Source: Candidatus Zixiibacteriota bacterium (GTDB lineage: Bacteria > UBP14 > UBA6098). From it: a DNA stretch of 38,065 bases. Position 1 is the stretch's first letter. Each line of letters begins with the position of its first letter. A program made the position numbers and the translations under genes. Location: positions 1-38,065 of the forward strand of contig DSAF01000040.1 of the NCBI GenBank assembly GCA_011388305.1. The letters run 5' to 3'. The notes below the pieces were generated by a model. It was given only the letters and a program-made list of their open reading frames with translations. It ran no database searches and had not been told where the DNA came from. Shown here piece by piece: positions 16,255 through 25,326 of this stretch.

Positions 16255-18468
16255 GTGCATTTTAACAAAATGGATAAGATGGACGAAATTAGCGAGAAAA
16301 CAAAACTCACCGCCGAGTCGCTCATCGGCGAGACCGCGCACGAGCTTCTCAAGCGAACGCATTGGCTCACTGCGGTTCTCGAAAACCTCCCTCTGGGCTT
16401 GCTGTTGATGTCAACGGGCGGCCACATCGTGCGCGCCAACGATGCTTTTCTCGATCTTTCGCGCATTGACTCCATCGACTCAATCGACCATAGTAGCGAT
16501 CTTGCGCCGTGGAACGAGACCGAGGGATTCCATGAAGGTCGAATCGAGTGCATTACAAAGGGCGATGTCGTCCGAAAGATTCTCGAACTGCCCGACGGAC
16601 GCTACTTCACCGGAATATTCATTCCCGTAACATCTAACGGCGAATCGAACGGCGTTCTTTTGATGGTCAAAGACGTCACAACCGACGAGGTCTCCGCACG
16701 CCGTTTCGATGCCTTCGCGGAGCTTTTCGACGAGGGCATCCTCATCCTCGACACCGACTATACGCTGGTGTGGGCGAACGATGTGTTCCGGCGCTGGTTC
16801 AACGCCGGCGACGACTATGTCGGCTTGCCTTGCCGCAAGCTCTTCGAGAACAAAAGAGAGTTCTGCAAGAACTGCACAGTCGCAGAGACCTTCTCGACTG
16901 GATTGTCCCATCGCTGTTTCGAGGTGGCCGAAATCGAAGGCGTTGGCGGCAGAACATTCGAGATTCTCACCGGTCCCGTGAAGAACAGCCGCGGCGAGAT
17001 CGTCCAAGTCGTCAAAATTATTCGCGATGTCACCGACAGGGAAAATGTCGTCATTGACCTCGCGAACACCAAGATGAACCTCGAGTCCGCAAATGTCCAG
17101 CTGACGCGGCGAATCGATGAGCTTGCGATGCTGATGGAGCTGTCCGAGGCACTCCAAGCCGTGGACAACCTCGACGAGAACTTGCACATATTCCTCACGG
17201 CGGTGACGGCGCGCGAGGGTTGCGGCTTCAATCGGGCGTTTTTATTCCTTCTTAACCGTGACAAGGGTGAGCTGGTTGGAAGATACGCGGTCGGGCCTTC
17301 CAGCCCCGAGGAGGCCGGAAGGATTTGGTCGGAGCTTGCCTCGGAGAAGATCAACTCGTTCGCCGATGCACTCAAAACATACCGCAAAGCCATGGCCGAC
17401 GGCGACATCGAGGTCAACACGATAATCGCGAATCTGCGCTTCGATATAGACGACACCGACAATCTATTGGTAAAATCACTCGACAGCACCACTCCGAAAA
17501 TCTTCAAAGATGCACTCAATAACCCCGAATCGCGAGAGCTGGCCGAAACCCTGCGCACCGAGGATTTCGCGGTGGTGCCGCTGTTTGCCATGGGGCGCCC
17601 TGTTGGTGTGCTGGTTGTGGATAATGTCATCACCAAGGCGGATATTTCGGAGCTGGGGCTGAAGTTAGTCAAGATGCTCGCGGGGCACGCCAGCCTCGCC
17701 ATCGAACGCGGTATGCTCACGAGCAAAATAGCCGAGCAATACGAGAAGCTTCAAGAGGCATACGAGAAGCTCCGCGAAAATCAGGAACTGCTTCTGCGAA
17801 CAGAGAAGCTCTCGGCCATTGGCAAACTCTCCGCACAGATGGCGCACGAGATTCGTAATCCGCTGGTTTCTATCGGGGGGTTCGCCAGGAACATTTTGAA
17901 GAAAGCACCCGATGGATCGAGCATCCGCAAAGGCGCGGGAATTATTCTCGAAGAGGTCGATAGACTCGAAGGCATCGTGGACGATGTGCTGTCATATTCG
18001 AGGAGCTTCAAGCCTCATTGCCGAAACACCGACATCAACGGACTTATCGCCCGCACAGTAGAGATGATAGAAGACCAGTTCGAGCGCGCCGGCGTCGAAG
18101 TCGAACTTGAGCTGGAGGAAAGCATCGGTGAAATCTCCATCGATCCCGAGCAGATTAGGCAGGTCTTCCTCAACCTGTTCAAGAATTCCATATCAGCCAT
18201 GCCCGACGGCGGCACACTGAAAGTCGTCACTAAATGCTACGGTGGTTTCGTTTGGACGGAAGTAATCGATACGGGCGTAGGCATCCCCAGCGATTATGAA
18301 GGTAAGATTTTCGAGCCGTTCTTCACAACCAAGTCATCCGGAACGGGGCTGGGACTGTCGATTAGCTTTCAGATTATCGAGGCGCATAGCGGGATGCTCT
18401 GGTTCTCATCGCACCAGAACGAGGGGACGACATTTTTCATCAAACTTCCGCAGAGAGTCGAGAGTTGA
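16255..18468 (+). CDS. Soluble PAS-PAS-GAF sensor histidine kinase
   Basis: 737 residues, no membrane segment. PAS1 about 35-140 ('VLENLPLGLLLMSTGGHIVRAND'). PAS2 about 150-260, holding a Cys cluster (C193, C204, C207 in 'CRKLFENKREFCKNC'), a pattern seen in PAS domains of sensor kinases where it may bind metal, an Fe-S cluster or sense redox state. GAF about 305-485. A short coiled coil ('YEKLQEAYEKL') leads into HisKA with 'QMAHEIRNPLVSIGGF' (H531). HATPase_c follows with 'NLFKNSISAMPDGG', 'DTGVGIP' and 'GTGLGLSI'. The start is uncertain: GTG at 16255, or ATG at 16270, neither with a clear Shine-Dalgarno. The receiver gene 116 nt downstream is the likely partner. Confidence 0.88.
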   Translation: MHFNKMDKMDEISEKTKLTAESLIGETAHELLKRTHWLTAVLENLPLGLLLMSTGGHIVRANDAFLDLSRIDSIDSIDHSSDLAPWNETEGFHEGRIECITKGDVVRKILELPDGRYFTGIFIPVTSNGESNGVLLMVKDVTTDEVSARRFDAFAELFDEGILILDTDYTLVWANDVFRRWFNAGDDYVGLPCRKLFENKREFCKNCTVAETFSTGLSHRCFEVAEIEGVGGRTFEILTGPVKNSRGEIVQVVKIIRDVTDRENVVIDLANTKMNLESANVQLTRRIDELAMLMELSEALQAVDNLDENLHIFLTAVTAREGCGFNRAFLFLLNRDKGELVGRYAVGPSSPEEAGRIWSELASEKINSFADALKTYRKAMADGDIEVNTIIANLRFDIDDTDNLLVKSLDSTTPKIFKDALNNPESRELAETLRTEDFAVVPLFAMGRPVGVLVVDNVITKADISELGLKLVKMLAGHASLAIERGMLTSKIAEQYEKLQEAYEKLRENQELLLRTEKLSAIGKLSAQMAHEIRNPLVSIGGFARNILKKAPDGSSIRKGAGIILEEVDRLEGIVDDVLSYSRSFKPHCRNTDINGLIARTVEMIEDQFERAGVEVELELEESIGEISIDPEQIRQVFLNLFKNSISAMPDGGTLKVVTKCYGGFVWTEVIDTGVGIPSDYEGKIFEPFFTTKSSGTGLGLSISFQIIEAHSGMLWFSSHQNEGTTFFIKLPQRVES

Positions 18469-18476
18469 GAGTGTAG

Positions 18477-18497
18477 GGGCTTGACGGTGGCAAGCCC
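18477..18497 (+). terminator. Hairpin after the histidine kinase gene
   Basis: GGGCTTG-ACGGTGG-CAAGCCC (7-bp perfect stem), 8 nt past the kinase stop and followed by GAAAAG, with no T-run. It may attenuate expression between kinase and receiver. A TATAAT (18512-18517) further on could restart transcription of the receiver. Confidence 0.4.
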
Positions 18498-18584
18498 GAA
18501 AAGACATCAGGTATAATTGAAAATAGTCAAAGTATTTATAGCTCTTAAGTTTACAAATAACCCATCACAAGCAAAGGAGATAAC

Positions 18585-18950
18585 ATGGCAAAAATTCTTA
18601 TCGTTGACGACGAGGCGAACATCCGCACGCTCTATGAGACCGAGTTCGAGGACGAGGGCTATGAGGTTAGCACCGCGGAATCTGCGCAGGAGGCACTGGA
18701 CATAATCTCGAAGGAGAACTTCGACCTCATCATCCTCGACATCCGTATGCCCGGTGTGGACGGCATCTCCGCACTCGAGAAAATCATGGTGAAAAACCGC
18801 AACTTGCCGGTGCTCATCAACTCGGCGTATCCGGCATACAAGGACAATTTCCTCACATGGCTGGCGGAGGACTACATTATAAAATCCTCCGACCTTGGCT
18901 ATCTGAAGAAAAAGGTCGCCGAGACGCTCGAAAAACGCGGCAAGGCTTGA
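18585..18950 (+). CDS. Stand-alone CheY-like response regulator receiver
   Basis: 121 residues, a single receiver domain with no output domain. The phospho-acceptor is D52 in 'LIILDIRMPG', the acidic pair is D8/D9 in 'ILIVDDE', the switch Ser is S80 ('LINSAY') and the Lys is K100 ('DYIIKSSD'). AAGGAG lies upstream of the ATG. It follows the soluble kinase and most likely receives phosphate from it, then acts by binding a partner protein. A TATAAT about 68 nt upstream may give it its own promoter. Confidence 0.9.
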   Translation: MAKILIVDDEANIRTLYETEFEDEGYEVSTAESAQEALDIISKENFDLIILDIRMPGVDGISALEKIMVKNRNLPVLINSAYPAYKDNFLTWLAEDYIIKSSDLGYLKKKVAETLEKRGKA

Positions 18951-19015
18951 GTCATCGGACATAGCGTCTCGACCGAGTTTCGATGCAAGGTCGTTTTACG
19001 TAATTTGGAGGAAAT

Positions 19016-19426
19016 TTGGAAATACCCGCCCGTGAATATCTTCGGCGCGGTTGGAAGTTCTTTCTCGTAGGAGTTCTCGGCTTCGGTGTCAATCAAGGCT
19101 CGCTGATGCTTCTCGTCGGGCTTGGGGGACTGCCCCCGTGGCTGGCCGGCTTGATAGCAATCGAGCTGTCGATAGTCTGCGTTTGGATGATGAACGACTC
19201 GTGGACATGGCGCGACCGCCGTGGAGGCCGACGACTCAAGCGTGCCCTCAAATACAACGCATCTGCGGGAATCACAGCTTTCGGCGTGAACTATCCCATC
19301 CTCGTCGCGCTGACCTCCGCTTTCGGCCTGAATTATGCGATAGCTAACATCATCGGCGTGGGATGCGCATCGCTTGCAAATTTTATGATAAACCACCATT
19401 GGACATACGCCGAGGCCGAGGTATAA
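19016..19426 (+). CDS. GtrA-family membrane protein
   Basis: 136 residues from a TTG preceded by GGAGG (4-nt spacing). Four hydrophobic segments, with the family pattern 'FFLVGVLGFGVNQGSLMLL', 'NDSWTWRDR' after the second segment, and the final 'NFMINHHWTYAE'. GtrA-like proteins are small flippase-like carriers for polyprenyl-linked sugars in glycan modification of the cell surface. It begins a co-directional run (gtrA-tamB-tamA); the tamB start follows its stop by one base. Confidence 0.88.
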   Translation: MEIPAREYLRRGWKFFLVGVLGFGVNQGSLMLLVGLGGLPPWLAGLIAIELSIVCVWMMNDSWTWRDRRGGRRLKRALKYNASAGITAFGVNYPILVALTSAFGLNYAIANIIGVGCASLANFMINHHWTYAEAEV

Positions 19427-19427
19427 C

Positions 19428-22400
19428 TTGGCGAAAAGTCGCGGAAAACGGAGATTTTTTCTGAAAACTATGGTGCTCGTCATCATGGCGCTCTTCGCTG
19501 TCGCAATCATCGCGATTTCCGCGCTCTATCTGCTCACATTTTGGACGCCTTTACAAAAATTTGCGGCTCGGGCCGCGCTTCGAGCGGCGGACATCGACGC
19601 CTCCGTCGATTTCGACAGGCTCAAGTTCCGAAGTAACTATATTCACCTCGATAGCCTCGTCTTCACCATGACCGACGGTAGCATCTCGGTCGATTTCGAC
19701 TCCCTTCGCGCAGATTTTTCGTGGAGATCGAAGACTGTCCATCGGCTCGAGCTTTGGGGGCCGAACGTTCGCATCGGCCCAAAAGCGGAGACCGAACCGA
19801 AGCCCACGGTTCCTTCGAAGACTGTAAAGCCTTTGACCGCGACCATAGAGGAACTCACAATCGAGAGCGCGAGCTTTGTCACCGATGGCTTCTCCGCTGA
19901 GGAGTTCAGCTATAGCGGCGGCGCTGTGGTTGTCGGGGAAAGAGTCGAGCTTGCCATCGATTCGATGGGCGTGTTTCTCCCCGGAAGAGGCAGAGTGAAC
20001 TCGGCGCGCGGCGACTTAGCATTCGACGACTCGCTCACGATGGACTTGAGCATCGCGCTCGTTCGCACCGCACTCGAAGTTCGCGGCGCGATTACGAGCT
20101 TCGAACCGTTCGAGTGGCGTTTTGCCGGCGGCGGCGATATAGTGGATTTGGTCGAGGTCGATTCGTTGCTCGGGCTTGGTTTCCTCGAAGGCTTCGGCGC
20201 CGTGCGCATCGACCTCAGAGGCGGCGAGAATTTTGTCGAGGGGGATGTCTTCATCGACGGCGAGATATTCGACATCCCCGCGAGGAACACATCATCGCGC
20301 CTCGTTTTCAGAAACGACCGGCTCGAGCTTCCGAACCTCCGCGGTAGCGCGTGGGGCTCGCCCGTCTCGGCGAGGCTCTCGCTCGATTTTTCGAAGGCCG
20401 AAACCGGCGGCGGCATCGGGATGAAGCTCGACGGAACGACGCGGAACTTCGACCTCAACGCATTCATGCTCGACGGCAGTCTGCCGACCGACCTCACCGG
20501 CAACGCCCGCATTGTCGGCACAATCTTCGATGACGGCATTGAGCTTCTCATCGGCGGCGATCTCGAGGCCGGTTCCATTCTCGGCTTCCCCTTTGATGCC
20601 GCTGTTGGGAGCCTCTTCGTATCGCCCGACTCGGTGCGTTTCTACCCCGGATGGGAGGTGCTCACCGGCGAGAATTTCCTCACTCTCGGCGGTGTCATGG
20701 TTTTCGATGGCGAGATTCATATCGAGTTCGGCCTGTGGGCGAGAGATGTCGCACAGATAGCATCGTGGTTTGGCATGGAGGATGTAGTGGGCGGAAGGCT
20801 TCGCCTCGAAAATGCCGAAATTCTCGGAACTGTCGATCATCCAATTCTGAGCCTCGATATTATGAGCGATTCGCTTGTGACGGCGATGTTTCATCACGAT
20901 TACCTCACCGGATATTTGACCATATACGATTTGGCAACCGTGATGCACGGCGATATTTACATTTTCAGCGAGGGCACTGTCGGGCCGCTCGGTTATGATT
21001 CCCTATTGACAAATATCAGAATTTCCGGAGATAGATATTTCGTAAGACCGCTGGTCGTGTGGGGAGATACTCTCTCTTTGAAGACGGTGGCCGAAGTCGT
21101 TGTGAACGGCGATTCGGTCGGCATTAAAGTTGACGGCCTCGAGCTTATTCTCCTCGAAAAGCCCATTGTTCTCGATTCGACCTTCTATTTGAAAGTAGCG
21201 GATGACCAGATTTCATCCTCGCCGTTGTATATCCGTATGTTAGGCGGCAATTTCTTCGTCGAGGGACTCAAGGGAAGCTCCGACAGAATCACGTTCAATG
21301 CCGCGCTCGACAACCTCCGCTTTGGCGATGTGGCGCAAATCCTCGGCGCGGATGACATCGATGGCGTTATCTCCGGCAAAATGTTCTACTCGTCCGAGGG
21401 CGGCGGCACGGGCAGTTTCGCGCTCGATGTGGCCGACTTCACCACCAGCGGCCTACTTTGGGATGAGGCTAAGGCCGAGGGACGTCTCCACGATGGAATG
21501 CTCGAAATCGAGCCTATTCTCGTCGCGCGTCCCACGGAGCGATACACGGTCACCGGGCAAATCGACCTCGAAGACGAGAAATTGCCATTCTCGTTCGATG
21601 CCCGGGGTAAAGGCCACAGGGCGGAGGTCATCCACGCCTTTATCCCCGAAGTCGATTCGGCAGTGGGAAATTTCGATGTTGTCGCCAGCGTGGGCGGCCA
21701 CAAAGATTCAATCTTCGTTGAGGGCGGGTTCACATGGGACAGTGGTGTTCTCGGCCTGCGCAACATGGCCGACCCTATCGAGCGAATGCACATGGATGTT
21801 CGTCTCGAGGGGAGCACCGTTTATATCGACTCGCTATCCGGAAGAATCGGCGCATTGCCTTTCGGGAGCAAATCGCTGTGGGAGAGGATGAAGCGGATTT
21901 TCACCAAGAGGCGAAGGCAGTTCGGCGACTTTTCGCTGGCAGGTTCGGTGGACGTATCGAATCCTTCCGAGCCAAAACCAGACCTTCACTTAAAAGCCAA
22001 ATCGCTTCCGCTGAATTTCCCTGAAGAGGGCATTTTCGCGCGTGCGGGCGCAGACCTGCACATCGGATACGGCCAGAGAATTGGAATATCAGGAGATATC
22101 GAGGTCGAATATGCGAACATAGTCCAGCTCGAGGCCGGTGGAGGCGGCACCCCATCCGAAGACATTCCCATAGACCTCAATATCGTCATCGACCTTCCGA
22201 GAAATATCAACATAAATACGACATTGCTCGAGTCGGAACTTAGCGGCAGAATCCACATCCTCACAGAAACCGGCGAGATAGCACTTTTCGGCGATTTGAA
22301 CGTCGTTCGCGGCAAGGTGTTCTTCTACGGACAGACCTTCCGAATCGAGCATGGAACCATAGGCTTCAGGACTTTCGAGGGAATCAATCCCGAGCTTGAC

Positions 22401-22937
22401 ATTATCGCGTTCACGCGCGTTGGGCAAACTCGCATCGTCATCCATGTCACCGGCGACTTGGAGACCCCCCGCGTGGCACTTCACGCGGAAGACCAGAGCA
22501 GATCGCGGCTTCCATACGACGAGCGCCAAATACTCTCGATTCTGGCTTTTCGCACCGAGGGCGCTTTCACGGACTCGGCGGGCCTCGAGATGGGCTCGTT
22601 CATCGAGGAGAGACTTCCGCAGGTGGTTCAAAGCTATCTATCGCGCGAGCTGGAGACCGTCGCGCGAACCGCCCTCGGCGTCGAGACCTTCGAGTTCCAG
22701 CCATCAGATGAGGATGTGTTTGACTTCTCACAGGCGAATGTCACCATCGGTAAGTATCTCACGGACAAGATTTATCTTCGATATACGCGCTCGCTCTCTT
22801 TCGATGAGCAATCGGAGGATATTATCAACCTGCAATATCGCATCACCGATGTTATTTCAATAGAGGCGCGCAGGGAAACCGGCCCTCAAGCAAAGGAGAA
22901 TTACAGGCTCGATCTAAAGTTCAGATGGGAATACTGA
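19428..22937 (+). CDS. tamB: TamB-like inner-membrane-anchored envelope assembly protein (DUF490)
   Basis: 1169 residues from a TTG with GAGGT upstream, 1 nt after gtrA. One N-terminal membrane anchor (about 14-40) is followed by a long periplasmic part of repeating amphipathic beta strands. The C-terminal third (about 830-1169) is the conserved TamB/DUF490 region: 'GDLNVVRGKVFFYGQTFRIEHGTI', 'GINPELDIIAFTRV', 'DERQILSILAF'. Such proteins bridge the periplasm with TamA and take part in outer-membrane protein insertion or lipid transport. The last 13 nt overlap the tamA gene, so the two are translated together. Confidence 0.88.
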   Translation: MAKSRGKRRFFLKTMVLVIMALFAVAIIAISALYLLTFWTPLQKFAARAALRAADIDASVDFDRLKFRSNYIHLDSLVFTMTDGSISVDFDSLRADFSWRSKTVHRLELWGPNVRIGPKAETEPKPTVPSKTVKPLTATIEELTIESASFVTDGFSAEEFSYSGGAVVVGERVELAIDSMGVFLPGRGRVNSARGDLAFDDSLTMDLSIALVRTALEVRGAITSFEPFEWRFAGGGDIVDLVEVDSLLGLGFLEGFGAVRIDLRGGENFVEGDVFIDGEIFDIPARNTSSRLVFRNDRLELPNLRGSAWGSPVSARLSLDFSKAETGGGIGMKLDGTTRNFDLNAFMLDGSLPTDLTGNARIVGTIFDDGIELLIGGDLEAGSILGFPFDAAVGSLFVSPDSVRFYPGWEVLTGENFLTLGGVMVFDGEIHIEFGLWARDVAQIASWFGMEDVVGGRLRLENAEILGTVDHPILSLDIMSDSLVTAMFHHDYLTGYLTIYDLATVMHGDIYIFSEGTVGPLGYDSLLTNIRISGDRYFVRPLVVWGDTLSLKTVAEVVVNGDSVGIKVDGLELILLEKPIVLDSTFYLKVADDQISSSPLYIRMLGGNFFVEGLKGSSDRITFNAALDNLRFGDVAQILGADDIDGVISGKMFYSSEGGGTGSFALDVADFTTSGLLWDEAKAEGRLHDGMLEIEPILVARPTERYTVTGQIDLEDEKLPFSFDARGKGHRAEVIHAFIPEVDSAVGNFDVVASVGGHKDSIFVEGGFTWDSGVLGLRNMADPIERMHMDVRLEGSTVYIDSLSGRIGALPFGSKSLWERMKRIFTKRRRQFGDFSLAGSVDVSNPSEPKPDLHLKAKSLPLNFPEEGIFARAGADLHIGYGQRIGISGDIEVEYANIVQLEAGGGGTPSEDIPIDLNIVIDLPRNININTTLLESELSGRIHILTETGEIALFGDLNVVRGKVFFYGQTFRIEHGTIGFRTFEGINPELDIIAFTRVGQTRIVIHVTGDLETPRVALHAEDQSRSRLPYDERQILSILAFRTEGAFTDSAGLEMGSFIEERLPQVVQSYLSRELETVARTALGVETFEFQPSDEDVFDFSQANVTIGKYLTDKIYLRYTRSLSFDEQSEDIINLQYRITDVISIEARRETGPQAKENYRLDLKFRWEY

Positions 22938-24796
22938 GAATTAAAATATTGCCGCTTCTGCTCGTAGCTTGCACCATGCTCGCCCAGCCGAAGGTTTGCG
23001 GCATCGCGATTTTTGAGAACGAGCACGTTTCCGACTGGCGAATCAAGCGCTTAATACGGACGCGGGAGGCGCCTTGGTATCACAAGATTATCGGCCGCAA
23101 GTCGCCTTTCAGGGCGCGGCAGTTAGAGCGAGATTTGAAGATCATCGAGAATTATTACCGCGCCGAGGGCTTCCTCGATGTCAAAGTCCGCGCCAACGCG
23201 CACCTCGACGGCGATGAGGATTGTGCTTACATCAACATCTTCATCGAGGAGGGCGAGCGCTTTATCCTCGATGGAATGAGCTTCGAAGGGTATATCCCTG
23301 ACCACGTCTCCGAGGGCGAGCTTCGCGCAAGGCTCGAGTCCGAGGCGGGCGAGCCGGTCAACCCGAACCTCCTGCACATGGACGCAAGGCGAATTCGCAG
23401 GCTTATGCAGGAACGCGGATACCCATACGCCACAGCGGCGATGGAGCTTGAAAGACTTCCCGACTATACCGCACAAGCGCTTTTCCGGCTGGATTTCGGG
23501 AAGTTCGCACATTTCGGCCAAACCAGCGTCTCCGGCCTCGTCTTGACCAAAGAATCGGTGGTGGAGCGCGAGCTTAAAATCGAGGAAGGCGCGCCGTTCG
23601 ACATCTCGAAGATCACATCGAGCAGGCAGGAGCTTTTCGGCACGGGGCTTTTTTCCGCCGTGGTGATAGAGCCTGTCAATTTCGACTTCCATCCCGATAC
23701 AATCGACTACAATGTGACAATTGTCGAGCGCGCACCCCAATGGACAACCCTCTCCTTGGGCGCGGGGAGCGAGGGCGATTACGACTTTGTATGGCAGGCC
23801 GCGGGTTCATGGGGACATCGCAATCTTTTTGGCACGGGTCGAGAGCTTGCGCTGGAGCTATCATCAGACTGGAAACTCAACACGGAGGGTGAAAACATTC
23901 GCGAGGTCCTCAGCCAATGGTCGAACCTCAACAACCGAATCGAGCTGAAATACACGGAGCCGTATATCTTCCGGAGGAAAATTCCCTTCACTATCAATCC
24001 CTATTACGAGCCGGGGAACTCCGTGAAAATCCCGCAATACACGATTCAGCTCATCGGCGTGAATTTGAGCGGGATATATCGTCCGAACCCGCACCTTACG
24101 CATTTGGGGTATGTCGTATTCGAGATTGCAGACATTTATGACATACGCGACCCTGAGGTGCGCGAGGATATTTTCACCAGAGAGGGGCAGTTTTTCACAC
24201 GAAGCGTCGGCTGGACGACGATTAGCGATCATCGCGATAATCTGCTTGTCCCGACGGAAGGCTCATATACATACGCACAAGCCGAGATGGCGGGATATTT
24301 TCTCGGCGGCGACAAGCACTATACCAAGCTGGTTCTGGACTTCAGGCGCTACTTCAGCATTCGTGAGAGTTTCGTTTTGGGGATGCGGGCGAAAAGTTCG
24401 GTTCTGGGGAATTGGCGCAAGGGAGAGCACGTGCTCATCCACGACAGGTTCTTCCTCGGCGGCGCGAATTCGGTGCGCGGCTGGAAAGAGCGCTCCATCG
24501 GGCCGGTATCGTCGAGCGGCGCGCCATTGGGCGGAAAGCTTTCACTGCTCGGTAACATCGAGTGCAGAATGCCGCTCATCTGGCAGATTTGGGGACACAC
24601 ATTTTTTGATGTAGGCAATGTTTGGACACACGCCGAGGCATTCGAGATTTCGGATTTACACGGGAGCGCCGGATGGGGGCTTGCGGTTATCACGCCCGTC
24701 GGGCCGGTGCGCTTCGACTATGGATACCAGATTATCAACCGCTCGGAAACGCCGCCTAAAAGCAGTTGGCATCTCTCGCTGATGTATTCATTTTAG
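22925..24796 (+). CDS. tamA: TamA/BamA-family outer-membrane protein (POTRA plus barrel)
   Basis: 623 residues. The N-terminal signal sequence runs to about residue 20 ('LLLVACTMLAQ'). Three POTRA-like repeats (about 24-290), for example 'ARQLERDLKIIENYYRAEGFLDVKV', precede an Omp85 barrel (about 300-623). The barrel has 'RFFLGGANSVRGW', close to the family (V/I)RGY/F motif, and ends in the Phe typical of outer-membrane proteins ('LSLMYSF'). The length and linkage to tamB favour TamA over BamA. The start overlaps the end of tamB by 13 nt. Confidence 0.85.
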   Translation: MGILRIKILPLLLVACTMLAQPKVCGIAIFENEHVSDWRIKRLIRTREAPWYHKIIGRKSPFRARQLERDLKIIENYYRAEGFLDVKVRANAHLDGDEDCAYINIFIEEGERFILDGMSFEGYIPDHVSEGELRARLESEAGEPVNPNLLHMDARRIRRLMQERGYPYATAAMELERLPDYTAQALFRLDFGKFAHFGQTSVSGLVLTKESVVERELKIEEGAPFDISKITSSRQELFGTGLFSAVVIEPVNFDFHPDTIDYNVTIVERAPQWTTLSLGAGSEGDYDFVWQAAGSWGHRNLFGTGRELALELSSDWKLNTEGENIREVLSQWSNLNNRIELKYTEPYIFRRKIPFTINPYYEPGNSVKIPQYTIQLIGVNLSGIYRPNPHLTHLGYVVFEIADIYDIRDPEVREDIFTREGQFFTRSVGWTTISDHRDNLLVPTEGSYTYAQAEMAGYFLGGDKHYTKLVLDFRRYFSIRESFVLGMRAKSSVLGNWRKGEHVLIHDRFFLGGANSVRGWKERSIGPVSSSGAPLGGKLSLLGNIECRMPLIWQIWGHTFFDVGNVWTHAEAFEISDLHGSAGWGLAVITPVGPVRFDYGYQIINRSETPPKSSWHLSLMYSF

Positions 24797-24809
24797 CCAT
24801 TGTGGGCGA

Positions 24810-25289
24810 ATGGAAACAACAACTAATAAATTCGTCGCGGACGTAATGCTCGGAAGGCTCGCCCGATGGCTCAGGCTCATCGGTTGCGATGTTTATTATG
24901 ACAGCACCGGCGAGGACTCGGCGCTTCTATCGAGAGCGCTCGCCGAGGACAGAGTTCTCCTCTCCGCCGACCACACTCTCGTCCGGCGTGCCGGAGAGCG
25001 CGGCTATCTCGTCATCTCCGATAATTTCCGCAAACAGCTTGCGCAGATAGTCGTGCACTTCGGGATAGAGCCGAACCTCGATAGCGACATCTGCCCCGAT
25101 TGCAACGGCAATCTTCGAGATGTCCCCAAGCCTTCGGTGAGGGCCGATGTGCCGGAATATACATACCTCACGCACGATCGATTTCGGCTCTGCTCAGAAT
25201 GTGGCAAAATATTCTGGCAAGGAAGCCATCGAGAGCTTGCCGAGAAGGAGCTGAAGAAGATTTTAGCGAATATCGAAACGTCCGGCTGA
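24810..25289 (+). CDS. Mut7-C RNase-domain protein with zinc ribbon
   Basis: 159 residues. The N-terminal half has the Mut7-C/PIN-like pattern: 'KFVADVMLGRLARWLRLIGCDVYY' with the first acidic residue, 'LLSADHTLVRRA' and 'VISDNFRKQLAQIV'. The C-terminal half has two Cys pairs, 'CPDC' and 'CSEC', a zinc ribbon. Members are predicted RNases related to the exonuclease domain of eukaryotic Mut-7; the bacterial substrate is not known. It begins 13 nt after tamA. Confidence 0.85.
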   Translation: METTTNKFVADVMLGRLARWLRLIGCDVYYDSTGEDSALLSRALAEDRVLLSADHTLVRRAGERGYLVISDNFRKQLAQIVVHFGIEPNLDSDICPDCNGNLRDVPKPSVRADVPEYTYLTHDRFRLCSECGKIFWQGSHRELAEKELKKILANIETSG

Positions 25290-25290
25290 C

Positions 25291-25319
25291 TTGACGGCTT
25301 AATCGCCGTGAAATATAGT
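25291..25319 (+). promoter_or_regulatory. Sigma-70-like promoter of nfi
   Basis: TTGACG (25291-25296), 17-bp spacer, TATAGT (25314-25319). Only 7 nt separate the -10 from the ATG of nfi. The spacer holds ACGGC-TTAATC-GCCGT, a small hairpin overlapping the -35. Confidence 0.6.
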
Positions 25320-25326
25320 CAATGCT

